Source: Thiobacillus sp.
GTDB lineage: Bacteria > Pseudomonadota > Gammaproteobacteria > Burkholderiales > Thiobacillaceae
Direction: 5' to 3'
Assembly (NCBI GenBank): GCA_030680405.1
Contig: JAUXVT010000006.1
Location: 56,958 to 120,957, forward strand
DNA: 64,000 nt
Shown here: positions 25,690 through 35,759 of the stretch, one piece after another
How positions within the stretch are numbered: the stretch's first letter is position 1
Layout: every line of letters begins with the position of its first letter
Made by a program: the position numbers and the translations under genes
The notes under the pieces: generated by a model
What the model saw: only the letters and a program-made list of their open reading frames with translations
What the model was told of the DNA's origin: nothing
Database searches by the model: none

Positions 25690-27116
25690 TTACGGCAGGG
25701 GCACAACTTGCTTGAACAAATCCAGTGCCCAAACCCGCTGCGCCGCGTGTTCGACGATCGGCGCCGGGTAGTCACGCCCGATCACGCAGCCGGCTCGCTG
25801 CTGATCTGCGGCGGGCAGGGTCCACGGGCGTGGATGAACTTGTCGGGCACGCTGGCGAGTTCGGGCAGATAGCGGCGGATAAAATGCCCCTGTGCGTCGA
25901 ACCGCTCGGACTGCGTCACCGGGTTGAAGATGCGGAACCAGGGCTGGGCGTCGCAGCCGACCGAGGCCGCCCACTGCCAGCCACCGCTGTTGGCGGCGAG
26001 ATCGAAGTCGATCAGCTTGTCGGCGAAGTAGCGCTCGCCGAGCCGCCAGTCGACCAGCAAATCCTTGGTCAGGAACGAAGCGGCGACCATGCGCAGGCGG
26101 TTATGCATATAGCCGGTCTGATTGAGCTGGCGGATCGCGGCATCGACCAGCGGATAGCCGGTGCGCGCTTCGCACCACGCCGCAAAATGGCCCGGCGGAT
26201 TCGGCCACGGCAACGCGTCGTACTGCGGCTTGAAGGCATGCCGCTGGCGACGTCGGGGCGGTGCCAGAGAATTTGATGATAGAAATCGCGCCAGATCAGT
26301 TCGGACAGCCAGGTTTGCGCCCCGCGCCCGCCCTGCTGCCAGGCTGCGGCGGCGAGCTGGCGGACGGAAACCGTGCAAAAGCGCAGATGCACCGACAGAT
26401 ACGACGGCCCCTTGAGTGCGGGGAAATCGCGCGTTTCCTGATAGCGGTCGATGCGCTGCAGGAAATCGTCGAACAGGCGCGCGCCGCCCGCCATGCCGGT
26501 GGACAGCTTGAGTTCGGCAAGATAGGTGGGGGCAAAGCCCATGCCCTGCAAGCTTGGGATGGCGGTCGACTTCGCGCCAGCCGGTCGGCATAGGCATCGA
26601 CCGGATAGGCTTGCAGGTAAATCGGCGTCAGCGCTTTCAGCCAGGCATTCTTGTAGGGGGTGAAAACGCTGAAAGGCGTGCCGGCGGTTGTAAGCACTTC
26701 CTCACGTTCGAATATCACCGCGTCCTTGTAATGATGGACGGCAATATTTCGGCTACGCAGCTTAGCTTCGACGGCGGCGTCACGCGCCAAGGCGGGGGTC
26801 ATCGTCGTGGTTGTAAAACACGGCCTCGGCCTGGATGTCGCCCGCCAGTTGCACGACCTCGTCACGCGCGACGCCATATCTGACCACGAGGCCACCCCCC
26901 CTTCGCTTGCAAAGCTTGCTGTAATTCGCTGACGCTGGCATGGATGAACTCGACCCGGCGATCGGCCGGGTCGGCAAGCGCATCCAGGATTCCCCTGTCG
27001 AAGACAAACGCGCAGACCACCGGCCGGGCGCGTTTGAGTGCATGGGAGAGCGCAGCGTGGTCGAAGTCGCGCAAATCGCGGCGAAACCAGACCAGGGCGC
27101 GGGTGTATTCAGTCAT
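25690..27116 (-). pseudogene. phrB: Deoxyribodipyrimidine photolyase gene broken by five frameshifts
   Basis: The complete photolyase/cryptochrome family sequence can be read from ATG 27116 to about 25690, but only by changing frame five times. In order the pieces are: MTEYTRALVWFRRDLRDFD (start), then GGGLVVRYGVARDEVV after an extra G in a seven-G run (26895-26901), then ARDAAVEAKLRS after about 26800, then [13 protein letters not shown] after about 26575, then the FAD-binding part [14 protein letters not shown] after about 26240, and last [10 protein letters not shown]...DYPAPIVEHA after about 25828. FAD-site motifs such as [26 protein letters not shown] and [16 protein letters not shown] are still readable. 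Each lesion is a single-base gain or loss. No functional full-length enzyme can be made, so light-dependent repair of cyclobutane dimers is lost unless another copy exists. Confidence 0.9.
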
Positions 27117-27199
27117 GGGGCATACTGGTTATAGTGTAGGGACAGGGTGCAAAAAGGGTGTTTGCCTGATTTGAGGCAGATTACAATGGGAGGGCAATC

Positions 27200-27757
27200 A
27201 TGGATACCGTCAACCTCACCCACAATTTTCTGATCGCCATGCCGGGCATGGTCGATCCCAATTTCAATGGCACGCTGACCTATATCTGCGACCACAGCGA
27301 GCAGGGTGCGCTGGGGGTAGTGGTCAACCGGCCGATCGATCTGGACTTGTCGGCGCTGTTCGAGCAGATCGGGCTGTCCCTGCCCGAGCGCCTGCACAAG
27401 ACCATGGTTTATTTTGGTGGCCCGGTGCAGACCGAACGCGGTTTTGTACTGCACACGCCGCCGCTCACCTTCAGCTCCACCCTCACCGTCAAGGACGCGG
27501 TCAGCCTCACCACCTCGAAGGACGTGCTGGAAGCGGTAAGCCAGGGTGCGGGGCCGGAAAAGTTCATGGTGTCGCTGGGTTACGCGGGATGGGCGGCTGG
27601 GCAGCTGGAAGACGAAATCAAACAGAACGCCTGGCTGTCGGTAGCTGCCGACCCGCAGGTTATTTTTGACCTGGCGCCCGAAGAACGCCTGCCTGCCGCA
27701 ATGAAGCTGTTGGGCATCGACTTCGCCAGCCTGTCCGAAGAAGCCGGGCACGCTTGA
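27200..27757 (+). CDS. yqgE: YqgE/AlgH family protein (UPF0301)
   Basis: A 185-residue protein of the YqgE/AlgH family, whose biochemical role is not established. Motifs seen are NHFLIAMP-like [13 protein letters not shown] at the N-terminus, [25 protein letters not shown] and [14 protein letters not shown], and length is typical. Its gene precedes ruvX and overlaps it (TTGA), an arrangement conserved in proteobacteria. AGGG lies ahead of ATG 27200. It is the first gene of the probable yqgE-ruvX-pyrR-pyrB-pyrC' operon. Confidence 0.95.
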   Translation: MDTVNLTHNFLIAMPGMVDPNFNGTLTYICDHSEQGALGVVVNRPIDLDLSALFEQIGLSLPERLHKTMVYFGGPVQTERGFVLHTPPLTFSSTLTVKDAVSLTTSKDVLEAVSQGAGPEKFMVSLGYAGWAAGQLEDEIKQNAWLSVAADPQVIFDLAPEERLPAAMKLLGIDFASLSEEAGHA

Positions 27758-28191
27758 ATCCGGCAGACACCCACGGCACGGTGCTGGCCTTCGACCTGGG
27801 GCTCAAGCGCACCGGCGTGGCCTCGGGCGAGTTGTCCATTGGCGTCGCCCATCCGCTCACCGTCATCCAGGCCGAGTCCACCGATGCGCGGCTCGCCGCC
27901 ATCGCCAAACTAATCGCCGAATGGCAGCCGGTGCTGCTGGTGCTGGGCCTGCCCACTCACGCCGATGGCAGCGAACACGAAATGACGCGGGTGGCCAAAA
28001 ACTTCGCGCGCAAACTAGAATCGCGCTTCAATCTGCCGGTGTTTCTGGTGGACGAACGTCACACCAGTACGGCGGCCGAATCCGAATTGCACGAACACGG
28101 CATCCACGGCAAGAAGAACAAGGCGCTGCTGGACGCCGTCGCCGCCCAACTGATACTGCAAGGATTTTTTGATGCCCGCCTCATTGCCTGA
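27754..28191 (+). CDS. ruvX: Putative pre-16S rRNA nuclease / YqgF-type resolvase
   Basis: A 145-residue RNase H-fold protein of the YqgF/RuvX family, implicated in 5' maturation of 16S rRNA and formerly described as a Holliday junction resolvase. The catalytic acids are in [13 protein letters not shown], the LVLGLP(T) strand and [11 protein letters not shown]; the [11 protein letters not shown]-terminal helix is typical. The start is TTG at 27754 overlapping the yqgE stop; the next start candidate would delete the first strand. Confidence 0.93.
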   Translation: MNPADTHGTVLAFDLGLKRTGVASGELSIGVAHPLTVIQAESTDARLAAIAKLIAEWQPVLLVLGLPTHADGSEHEMTRVAKNFARKLESRFNLPVFLVDERHTSTAAESELHEHGIHGKKNKALLDAVAAQLILQGFFDARLIA

Positions 28192-28666
28192 CGTCGACCC
28201 GCTGATTGCGCGGCTCGCTACCACCATCGCCCCCACCCTCACGCCGGATACCGTCATTGTCGGCATCCACACCGGCGGCGTGTGGGTGGCCGAGCGCCTG
28301 CACGCGATGCTGCACTGCGCCCTGCCACTCGGCATGCTAGACATCTCGTTCTACCGCGACGATTTTTCGCGCATCGGCCTGCACCCGCAGGTGAAGCCGT
28401 CCAACCTGCCGTTCGACTTGGAAGGCCGCGCCATTCTACTGGTCGACGACGTGCTGCATAGCGGGCGCACGGTGCGCGCGGCGATGAACGAGTTGTTCGA
28501 CTATGGCCGTCCGGCTTCGATCCGGCTGGCGGTGCTGGTCGACCGCGGCGGCCACGAACTGCCGATCCGCCCCGATTTCACGGGGCTCACGCTCACCGTG
28601 CCGGCCCATCAAAACATCAATCTTTCGCGCCTCGACGACGGCCACTTGACCCTATCCCTCGCATGA
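28172..28666 (+). CDS. pyrR: PyrR: pyrimidine operon regulator / uracil phosphoribosyltransferase
   Basis: A 164-residue PRTase-fold protein. The PRPP-binding signature is [30 protein letters not shown] and the basic flexible loop [12 protein letters not shown] match PyrR. In other bacteria it attenuates pyr transcription by binding mRNA and has weak UPRTase activity. In proteobacteria the regulatory role is less clear, and I see no anti-terminator-like leader ahead of pyrB, which starts by overlapping this gene. ATG 28172 lies inside the ruvX 3' end with AAGGA as ribosome binding site. Confidence 0.94.
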   Translation: MPASLPDVDPLIARLATTIAPTLTPDTVIVGIHTGGVWVAERLHAMLHCALPLGMLDISFYRDDFSRIGLHPQVKPSNLPFDLEGRAILLVDDVLHSGRTVRAAMNELFDYGRPASIRLAVLVDRGGHELPIRPDFTGLTLTVPAHQNINLSRLDDGHLTLSLA

Positions 28667-29616
28667 ACCCACAACTCACGGCTGACGGCAGGCTGCGCCA
28701 CCTGCTCACGCTCGACGGCCTGCCGCGCGCCATCCTGACGCAGATTCTCGATACCGCCGAGTCCTTCATGGACGTCGGCGAGCGCGAGGTGAAGAAAGTC
28801 CCGTTGCTGCGCGGAAAATCGATTTTCAACCTGTTTTTCGAGCCGTCGACGCGCACCCGCACCACCTTCGAAATCGCCGCCAAGCGACTCTCCGCCGACG
28901 TGGTCAATCTCAACATCGCCACCTCCAGCCAGACCAAGGGCGAGGCGATTCTCGACACCGTCGACAACCTCGCCGCGATGCACGCCGACATGTTCGTCGT
29001 GCGCCACTCGCAATCGGGGGCGGCGCACTTCATCGCGCGCCACGTCGCGCCGCACATCTCGGTGATAAACGCCGGCGACGGCCGCCACGCGCACCCGACG
29101 CAGGGCCTGCTCGACATGTTCACCATCCGCCGCTTCAAGGGCGAGTTTCACAATCTGACGGTGGCCATCGTCGGCGACGTGCTGCACTCGCGCGTAGCGC
29201 GTTCGCAGATCCACGCGCTGACTACGCTGGGCGTGCCGGAAGTGCGCGTGATCGGTCCGAAAACCTTGCTCCCCACCGGGGTCGAGCAGATGGGAGTCAA
29301 GGTGTTCCACACCATGGAAGCCGGTCTCGCCGGCTGCGATGTGGTCATCATGCTGCGGCTGCAGAGCGAGCGCATGAAGGGCGCGCTGCTTCCCTCCGCG
29401 CAGGAATACTTCAAGTTCTTTGGCCTGACGCCGGAAAAACTCGCGCTCGCCAAGCCGGATGCCATCGTCATGCACCCCGGCCCGATGAACCGCGGCGTGG
29501 AAATCGATTCCGAAGTGGCCGACGGCCCGCAGTCGGTGATCCTGCCGCAGGTGACCTACGGCATTGCGGTGCGGATGGCGGTGATGGCGCTGCTGGCGGG
29601 GGGGACGACGGCATGA
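28663..29616 (+). CDS. pyrB: Aspartate carbamoyltransferase catalytic chain
   Basis: A 317-residue ATCase catalytic subunit, joining carbamoyl phosphate and aspartate in pyrimidine synthesis. The carbamoyl phosphate site [12 protein letters not shown], the SxxKGE loop ([12 protein letters not shown]), [12 protein letters not shown] and the late [11 protein letters not shown] are all intact. No pyrI follows; instead it overlaps a dihydroorotase-like gene by 4 bases at each end of the set. This is the class A type ATCase arrangement, in which a catalytically dead DHOase homologue is needed to build the dodecamer. Confidence 0.97.
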   Translation: MNPQLTADGRLRHLLTLDGLPRAILTQILDTAESFMDVGEREVKKVPLLRGKSIFNLFFEPSTRTRTTFEIAAKRLSADVVNLNIATSSQTKGEAILDTVDNLAAMHADMFVVRHSQSGAAHFIARHVAPHISVINAGDGRHAHPTQGLLDMFTIRRFKGEFHNLTVAIVGDVLHSRVARSQIHALTTLGVPEVRVIGPKTLLPTGVEQMGVKVFHTMEAGLAGCDVVIMLRLQSERMKGALLPSAQEYFKFFGLTPEKLALAKPDAIVMHPGPMNRGVEIDSEVADGPQSVILPQVTYGIAVRMAVMALLAGGTTA

Positions 29617-30896
29617 AGATTCACATCAAGAACGGGCGCGTGATCGACCCGATGAACGTGCGCGACGAAGTCACCAACGTGTTTGTGGCGGCAGGCAAGA
29701 TCGTCGCCATCGGCCACGCGCCGGCCGACTTCCACGCCAACCGCACCATCGACGCGACCGGCCTGGTCGTCTGCCCCGGCCTGGTCGACCTGTCGGTGCG
29801 GCTGCGCGAACCCGGCTTCGAATACCGTGCCACGCTGGAATCCGAAATGCTTGCCGCCGCCGCCGGCGGCGTCACCTCGTTGGCCTGCCCGCCCGACACC
29901 GACCCACCGCTGGACGAGCCGGGGCTGGTTGAAATGCTGAAATTCCGCGCCAGGAATCTGCCCGGGCCGCGCGTGTATCCGATCGGTGCGATGACGCAAA
30001 AGCTTGAGGGCAAAATGCTGACCGAGATGGCCGAGTTGACCGAAGCGGGCTGCCGCGCTTTCACCCAGGCCGATGCGCCGCCGACCGACACCCAGGTGCT
30101 GCTGCGCGCGATGGAATATGCCTCCACCTTTGACTTCAGCCTGTGGCTGCGGCCGCAGGATGTGTCGCTGGCGCGCGGCGGCGTGGCGCACGACGGCGCG
30201 GTGGCCTCGCGTCTCGGCCTGCCCGGCATTCCCGCACTGGCCGAAACGGTGGCGCTGGCGACGATTTTGCAGCTGGCGCGCGAAACCGGCGCCCGCATTC
30301 ATCTTGCCCGGCTATCGACACGAGAGAGCATCGCCATGGTGCGCGCAGCCAAGGCGCAGGGGCTGGCCGTCACCTGCGACGTCGCGAGCACGCACGTGCA
30401 TCTGTCGGAAAACGACCTCATCAGCTTCGATTCGCACCTGCATCTGGTGCCGCCGCTCAGGAGCCTGCGCGACCGCGATGCCATCCGCGAAGCGCTGCGC
30501 GACGGTTCCATCGACGCGCTGTGCTCCGATCACACGCCGGTCGACGAGGACGAGAAGCAGGTCCCGTTCGGCGAATCGGCACCCGGCGCCTCCGGCGTCG
30601 AACTGCTGCTGCCGCTGACCCTGAAATGGGCGCGCGAAATGGGGGTGCCGCTGATGCAGGCGATCGACCTGATTTCGTGGAAGCCGGCGCAGATTCTGGG
30701 CGTACCCGGCGGCAATCTGGCAGTCGGCAGCTGCGCCGACATCTGCATTTTCGACGAGACCGCCGAATGGGTCGTCACCCCAAAGGCACTGGCCAGCCAG
30801 GGCAACAACACGCCTTTCCTCAATCACCCGATGCAGGGCCGGGTGCGCTATACGGTGATCGACGGCCATATCGATTTTGAGTCGCTTCGATTTTGA
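29613..30896 (+). CDS. pyrC': Non-catalytic dihydroorotase homologue (PyrC'/PyrX type)
   Basis: A 427-residue protein of the class I dihydroorotase fold that lacks the enzyme's metal site. The usual HxH after GLVDL is S61-V-R63 ([13 protein letters not shown]). The later ligand region reads IHLARLST, where active enzymes have a His before the strand end, and the PHH-type His pair is replaced around [10 protein letters not shown]. The Asp of [12 protein letters not shown] remains. It therefore should not hydrolyse dihydroorotate. In Pseudomonas the comparable PyrC' holds the ATCase catalytic trimers together, and the 4-base overlap with pyrB fits that structural role here (inference). A genuine dihydroorotase must be encoded elsewhere. 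Confidence 0.9.
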   Translation: MKIHIKNGRVIDPMNVRDEVTNVFVAAGKIVAIGHAPADFHANRTIDATGLVVCPGLVDLSVRLREPGFEYRATLESEMLAAAAGGVTSLACPPDTDPPLDEPGLVEMLKFRARNLPGPRVYPIGAMTQKLEGKMLTEMAELTEAGCRAFTQADAPPTDTQVLLRAMEYASTFDFSLWLRPQDVSLARGGVAHDGAVASRLGLPGIPALAETVALATILQLARETGARIHLARLSTRESIAMVRAAKAQGLAVTCDVASTHVHLSENDLISFDSHLHLVPPLRSLRDRDAIREALRDGSIDALCSDHTPVDEDEKQVPFGESAPGASGVELLLPLTLKWAREMGVPLMQAIDLISWKPAQILGVPGGNLAVGSCADICIFDETAEWVVTPKALASQGNNTPFLNHPMQGRVRYTVIDGHIDFESLRF

Positions 30897-30926
30897 ATCG
30901 CTTCATTGACCCACGCATTGCCATCC

Positions 30927-32444
30927 ATGGCGGCTAAGCTCCCCGCCATGCGTCGCGCATCTTTCCCCTTGTTGCTGATCAGCCTGGTGGCCGGGGCGCT
31001 GGCCGTCTACGGCTTCGCCCCGTTCGATTTCTGGCCCTTGCCGGCACTGAGCCTGGCCGTGCTGTTCGGGCTGCTGGCACGCACCCCCTCCGTTCGCGCC
31101 GGCTTTCTCATCGGCCTTGTCTGGGGATTGGGTTTTTTCATCGCCGGGGTGAGCTGGGTGTTCGTCAGCCTGTCGGTATACGGTGGCATGGCGGCGTGGC
31201 TGGCGGTGCTCGCGACCTTCCTGTTTTGCGCGGTTCTGGCGCTGTTTCCGGCAACAGTCGGCGCGCTGCAGGCGCGCTGGCCTGTCTCGCCCACGCTGCG
31301 TTTGCTGCTGGTGATCCCGCTCGCGTGGGGCGTGACGGAATGGGTGCGTGGCTGGCTTTTCACCGGCTTCCCATGGCTGGTGATGGGCTATTCGCAGGTG
31401 CCAAACAGCCCGCTGGCGGGCTATGCGCCGCTGGTCGGCGTGTACGGGGTGTCGTTCCTGCTGGCGCTGATCGCGGCCCTGCTGGCGTGGAGCGTGATGA
31501 CGCGCGGCCGGCTGGCGCAGCGCGCCTGGGCCACGGTGACGATCGTGGCGCTGGGGGTCGGTGGTCAGGCCCTGCGCGGCATCGCCTGGACGACGCCGGA
31601 CGGCGCGCCAACTTCGGTGGCGCTGCTGCAGGGCAATATCCCGCAGGAAATGAAATGGCAACCGGAAAAAACGCTGGCCACGCTGGAGAGCTACGCGCGC
31701 ATGGCCGCCGCCTCACCTGCGCAACTAATCGTATTGCCGGAAACCGCGCTGCCCCTGTTTGAATCCGATCTCCCCGATTCATATCGCGCCGGGCTGAAGT
31801 CCATAGGCCAGCAAAACGGCGGCGATGTGCTGACCGGGCTGCCCACCGGCTCGCTGCAGGGTGCTTACTACAACAGCGTCATCAGTCTGGGAACCGCGCC
31901 CAGCCAGCGTTATCACAAGGTGCATCTGGTGCCGTTTGGCGAATACATTCCGTTGAAGGCGGTATGGGGCTGGGTGATCCAGGTACTGCACATTCCGTTG
32001 TCGGATTTTGCACGCGGCGCCGTCGAGCAACCCCCGCTCGCCATCGGCGGCCAGCGGGTGGCGGCCAACATCTGTTACGAGGATGCCTTCGGCGAGGAAA
32101 TCATCCGCCAGTTGCCCGAGGCGAGCGTGCTGGTGAACGTGAGCAATCTGGCGTGGTTCGGCGATTCGTTCGCGCCCTGGCAGCACGCGCAGCTGTCGCA
32201 GATGCGCGCGCTGGAAACCGGCCGCATGATGCTGCGCGCCACCAATACCGGCGTCACCGCGATCATCGATGCGCGAGGTCATGTGCTGGCCAGCCTGCCG
32301 CTGTTTAAGACGGGCAGTCTTTCCGGCGAAATCCAGGGCTATGCGGGTAGCACGCCCTACGTGCGCTGGGGCAATGCACCGGTGCTGGCGCTGTGGGGTG
32401 TGCTCGGAGTGGGACTGCTGGTGACTGCGCTCAGGCGGCCCTGA
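30927..32444 (+). CDS. lnt: Apolipoprotein N-acyltransferase
   Basis: An integral membrane enzyme of about 505 residues that adds the third acyl chain to the N-terminal Cys of lipoproteins. Six to seven hydrophobic helices occupy the first 220 residues (YGFAPFDFWPLPAL is the family signature); the nitrilase-like domain follows with the catalytic triad Glu (LPETALPLFE), Lys (YHKVHLVPFGEY) and Cys (NICYEDAFGEE). A last helix closes the C-terminus. Start is ambiguous between ATG 30927 and ATG 30948. It lies 30 bases behind pyrC' and may be transcribed with it. Its last 14 bases overlap the convergent diguanylate cyclase gene. Confidence 0.95.
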   Translation: MAAKLPAMRRASFPLLLISLVAGALAVYGFAPFDFWPLPALSLAVLFGLLARTPSVRAGFLIGLVWGLGFFIAGVSWVFVSLSVYGGMAAWLAVLATFLFCAVLALFPATVGALQARWPVSPTLRLLLVIPLAWGVTEWVRGWLFTGFPWLVMGYSQVPNSPLAGYAPLVGVYGVSFLLALIAALLAWSVMTRGRLAQRAWATVTIVALGVGGQALRGIAWTTPDGAPTSVALLQGNIPQEMKWQPEKTLATLESYARMAAASPAQLIVLPETALPLFESDLPDSYRAGLKSIGQQNGGDVLTGLPTGSLQGAYYNSVISLGTAPSQRYHKVHLVPFGEYIPLKAVWGWVIQVLHIPLSDFARGAVEQPPLAIGGQRVAANICYEDAFGEEIIRQLPEASVLVNVSNLAWFGDSFAPWQHAQLSQMRALETGRMMLRATNTGVTAIIDARGHVLASLPLFKTGSLSGEIQGYAGSTPYVRWGNAPVLALWGVLGVGLLVTALRRP

Positions 32445-33870
32445 CCCGCGTGGCGTTGCGGCCACCACGCTTGGCTTCCAGCAAGGCGGCGTCGGCGCGC
32501 GCCAGCGCCTCGTTTTCCTGCTTGTCGTCACGGCTGTATTCGGAGAGGCCGCCGCTCCATGACAGCTTCTGCGTCACTCCGGGAATGAGCTCCACGCTTT
32601 CCGGCATGTTGGCACGCAGGCGCCCGGCGAGTTCCTGCGCACGTTCCAGGGGGGTGAAGGGGAACAGCACGCAAAATTCATCGCCGCCCAGGCGGGCGAT
32701 GAAGTCGCTGTTGCGCAGGCAGGCCTTGAGCGCTTCGCCGAACTTGATGATGAGTTGGTCGCCCGCCTCGTGGCCGAAAGTGTCGTTGACCTGCTTGAAG
32801 TTGTCGATGTCGAGAATCAGCAAACTATGCGACCAACCGTCTTTCAGGCTGGCGAACAGCTCCTTCTGCTTTTCGTCGAAACTGCGCCGGTTGTTGACCT
32901 GCGACAAATGATCCATCCGCGCCTGCGACGTGACTTCCTTCTGCCGCCCCAGCATCACCCTGCCGAGTTTCAGCATGGTCTCGAGTGGCGTCTGGAACTC
33001 TGCCAGGCTGACCGGATAATCAGCACGCAGCCGCTGCTGGCGCAGGTCGTTGGTGAATTTCACCAGCATGCGCAGGCTGTCGGCCACCCGGTTGCGCACC
33101 GACAGCATGATCGCCATCACCAAAATCGCGATCACCAGACTCGCCACCAGCCAGCCCATTGCATAGGGTGCGATATTCTCGATCGCGGGCTTGTCGTGGC
33201 GCCACACCGCAATCGTCCACGGCGTGCCCGCCAGCGCTATCAGGGTAGGATGGGCGTTGCGCTTGATCGCCTGATTGCCGCGCCGCATCAACACGCTGAC
33301 CAGACCATCGCCCTGACTTTGCTGCAGTTCGGCGTAGGCGGCGGCATCCGGCAGCGGCAGCGTGTCGAACAGCGCCTGCAGCTGCGGCACGCTCTGCTCA
33401 ACGATGACAAATCCCAGCCGCTTGCCTTCAGCATTCACCACCGGATGCGACAACGACAAGCTGAAGGTGGCGGCCGCTCCTGCACCATTCTGACCGGACC
33501 CGGCAATCAACCGCCGCGTTTCGCCCGGCAGAAAGCCGGGCAGCAGTTGATTCTGCCCATCAGTGACGAACAGCACGGTCGCATCCTGGTTCAAGGCGTG
33601 CAGATTGGCGGCCTGCGCCTGGCACACCTCCGGCGCGGCGCTGGCGAAACACGCCAGCGTCTGCGGGTGGGCGGCAATTTGCGCCGCACTGCGCTGCATG
33701 GCCTCGGCCAGGAATTCGATCTGCGTGGCCATCACCGGCTTGTCGAACTCTTCCGGCGCGGGCTGCACCTGCGGCCGCGACAGATAAAAAACGGACGTGA
33801 CGAGTCCCGCCAGCAGCACCAGGGCTGAGGCCAGAATCAGACCAAACCGCAAGATCGACGTGTAGGGCAT
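32431..33870 (-). CDS. Membrane-bound diguanylate cyclase with periplasmic sensor
   Basis: A 479-residue protein with two membrane helices (about residues 8-28 and 235-260) enclosing a periplasmic sensor region of about 200 residues, a HAMP-like linker and a C-terminal GGDEF domain. The domain has RLGGDEFCVLF as active site and the DNFKQVNDTFGHEAGD signature; no EAL domain is present. It should make c-di-GMP from GTP in response to a periplasmic signal. ATG 33870 is chosen as it starts the first helix; the frame is open to 33939. Together with the EAL protein 7 kb away it shows two c-di-GMP enzymes of opposite likely activity. Confidence 0.92.
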   Translation of the reverse strand: MPYTSILRFGLILASALVLLAGLVTSVFYLSRPQVQPAPEEFDKPVMATQIEFLAEAMQRSAAQIAAHPQTLACFASAAPEVCQAQAANLHALNQDATVLFVTDGQNQLLPGFLPGETRRLIAGSGQNGAGAAATFSLSLSHPVVNAEGKRLGFVIVEQSVPQLQALFDTLPLPDAAAYAELQQSQGDGLVSVLMRRGNQAIKRNAHPTLIALAGTPWTIAVWRHDKPAIENIAPYAMGWLVASLVIAILVMAIMLSVRNRVADSLRMLVKFTNDLRQQRLRADYPVSLAEFQTPLETMLKLGRVMLGRQKEVTSQARMDHLSQVNNRRSFDEKQKELFASLKDGWSHSLLILDIDNFKQVNDTFGHEAGDQLIIKFGEALKACLRNSDFIARLGGDEFCVLFPFTPLERAQELAGRLRANMPESVELIPGVTQKLSWSGGLSEYSRDDKQENEALARADAALLEAKRGGRNATRVRAA

Positions 33871-33994
33871 GACGTATACGCCAGCAGGCTTCAACCTCTT
33901 ATGTTTATTGTCTCCGCAATGGCCTGCTCCCGATTCCAACCCGGAAAGCCTGCCGACATGGCGATGTACTCAGCAAATTCCATGCCCCAATGTG

Positions 33995-34028
33995 GTCGCA
34001 CCCGGCAGGCTGGCCTGTCGGGTGCGAC
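33995..34028. repeat. Near-perfect 34-base palindrome downstream of dut
   Basis: Arms of 16 bases (GTCGCACCCGGCAGGC against GCCTGTCGGGTGCGAC, one mismatch that can pair as G-U) around a 2-base spacer. It lies 29 bases past the dut stop. On the minus strand seven T precede it rather than follow it, so it is not a standard terminator; it may be a REP-type element or stabilise the 3' end of the coaBC-dut mRNA. Confidence 0.7.
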
Positions 34029-34056
34029 GCTCATTCCCGTGTAAAAAAACCCGACA

Positions 34057-34503
34057 CTACTGGCGGCCGGTGCTGCCGAATCCGCCCTCGCCTCGCCGGC
34101 TCACTTCAAAGTCGTCCACCACATTGAATTCAGCCTGCACCACCGGCACGATGACGAGCTGCGCCAGGCGCTCCATCGGCGTGAGCTCGAATGCCTGCTG
34201 GCCCCGGTTCCAGGCGGAAACCATGAGCTGGCCTTGATAATCCGAGTCGATCAGCCCCACCAGATTGCCCAGCACGATGCCGTGCTTGTGGCCGAGGCCC
34301 GAGCGCGGCAGGATCAGCGCGGCATAGCCGGGGTCGGCCAGGTGGATGGCAAGCCCGGTGGGAATCAGCCGGGTTTCACCTGGCGCCAGCATGATCGGCG
34401 CATCAATGCAGGCGCGCAGATCAAGTCCGGCGGAGCCCGTTGTGGCGTAATGCGGCAGCTGATCACGCAGGCGGGCGTCGAGAATCTTCACATCCATCTT
34501 CAT
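34057..34503 (-). CDS. dut: dUTP diphosphatase
   Basis: A 148-residue trimeric dUTPase converting dUTP to dUMP. All five family motifs are visible: [34 protein letters not shown] and the C-terminal P-loop-like [10 protein letters not shown] that closes over the substrate. The gene follows coaBC with a 16-base gap, the conserved coaBC-dut pair in proteobacteria. ATG 34503 is followed by a second Met two codons on. Confidence 0.97.
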   Translation of the reverse strand: MKMDVKILDARLRDQLPHYATTGSAGLDLRACIDAPIMLAPGETRLIPTGLAIHLADPGYAALILPRSGLGHKHGIVLGNLVGLIDSDYQGQLMVSAWNRGQQAFELTPMERLAQLVIVPVVQAEFNVVDDFEVSRRGEGGFGSTGRQ

Positions 34504-34519
34504 TTTCGTCGGGATCTCG

Positions 34520-35725
34520 TCAGTTGAGCAGATTTACAAGGTGCTTTATCAAGTGGCGTGCCTGGGTGAGCTTGTCGGCTCGCGGCAACCGGTGCTGGCC
34601 CTGGTCGTCGAACAGCACCAGTTCGGCCGTGTCCTGTCCCAGCGTGTCCTGCGCCAGATTGCCGACCAGCAGCGGCAATTTTTTGCGCCGGCGCTTGGCT
34701 TCGGCATGCTCGGCCAACTCTTCGGTCTCAGCGGCAAACCCCACGCAAAACGGTGCGTCGAGCAAGTCGGCGACTTCGGCCAGGATGTCGGGGTTGGCCA
34801 CCAGCTGCAGCGTGAGCCCCGCGGCGCTTTTCTTGATTTTCTGCGTTGCCGCGGCATCCACCCGGTAATCGGCCACTGCCGCCACCGCGATGAACACATC
34901 GCTCGGCAACTCCGCCAGCACCGCACGGCGCATGTCGGCTACGCTTTGCACGTCGATGCGGCGCACCCCCGCTGGCGTGGCAAGACAGGTCGGCCCCGAC
35001 ACCAGGCACACCTCGGCGCCCGCCTCGGCCGCTGCCTGCGCCACCGCATAGCCCATTTTGCCGGAACTCAGGTTGGTCAGCCCGCGCACCGGATCGATCG
35101 GCTCGAAGGTCGGCCCGGCGGTGATCAATACCCGTTTGCCCGCGAGGGGGCCGGCGCCCAGCAAACCTGGCAGGGACGCCAGAATGTCGGCCGCCTCCAG
35201 CATCCGCCCGAGGCCGGTTTCGCCGCACGCCTGCTCGCCCGCAGTCGGCTCCAGCACGTTCACGCCGTCTGCACGCAATTGTTCAAGGTTGCGCTGCGTC
35301 GGCGCGGTCGCCCACATTTCGCGGTTCATCGCGGGCGCAACGGCAAGTTTGCAGGTGCGCGCGAGGCACAGAGTCGACAGCAGATCGTCGGCGCGGCCGT
35401 GCGCGAGCTTGGCCAGAAAATCGGCCGAAGCAGGCGCGACCAACAACAAGTCGGCATCGCGTGAAAGATGAATGTGCTTCATACCGTCGCCGCTGGCAGC
35501 CTCCCACAGGGAGGTCAGCACGGGTTTGCCGGACAAGGCCTGAAACGTCAGCGGCGTGACGAACTGCTGCGCGGCAGCGGTCATCACCACCTGCACGTCG
35601 GCGTCGGCCTTGGTCAAGAGGCGGCACAATTCCGCCGCCTTGTAGGCGGCGATCCCGCCGGTCACCCCCAAGATGATTTTTTTGTGTTCCAGCGACACAG
35701 TCTCGATTCCCACAGCGCTTTCCAT
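34520..35725 (-). CDS. coaBC: Bifunctional phosphopantothenoylcysteine decarboxylase/synthetase
   Basis: A 401-residue fusion catalysing two steps of coenzyme A synthesis. The N-terminal CoaC flavoprotein domain (1-190) has [15 protein letters not shown], the active His near IHLSRDADL, the PXMNxxMW motif (PAMNREMW) and the Cys loop [12 protein letters not shown]. The CoaB synthetase domain (191-401) has [24 protein letters not shown] and [12 protein letters not shown] 35725 is taken; GTG at 35698, nearer the first conserved residue, is an alternative. It is divergent from radC with about 35 bases between starts, so the promoters must overlap. Confidence 0.97.
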   Translation of the reverse strand: MESAVGIETVSLEHKKIILGVTGGIAAYKAAELCRLLTKADADVQVVMTAAAQQFVTPLTFQALSGKPVLTSLWEAASGDGMKHIHLSRDADLLLVAPASADFLAKLAHGRADDLLSTLCLARTCKLAVAPAMNREMWATAPTQRNLEQLRADGVNVLEPTAGEQACGETGLGRMLEAADILASLPGLLGAGPLAGKRVLITAGPTFEPIDPVRGLTNLSSGKMGYAVAQAAAEAGAEVCLVSGPTCLATPAGVRRIDVQSVADMRRAVLAELPSDVFIAVAAVADYRVDAAATQKIKKSAAGLTLQLVANPDILAEVADLLDAPFCVGFAAETEELAEHAEAKRRRKKLPLLVGNLAQDTLGQDTAELVLFDDQGQHRLPRADKLTQARHLIKHLVNLLN

Positions 35726-35759
35726 GACAATGGCGACATTCTACGGGAGAGGGGTGGGC

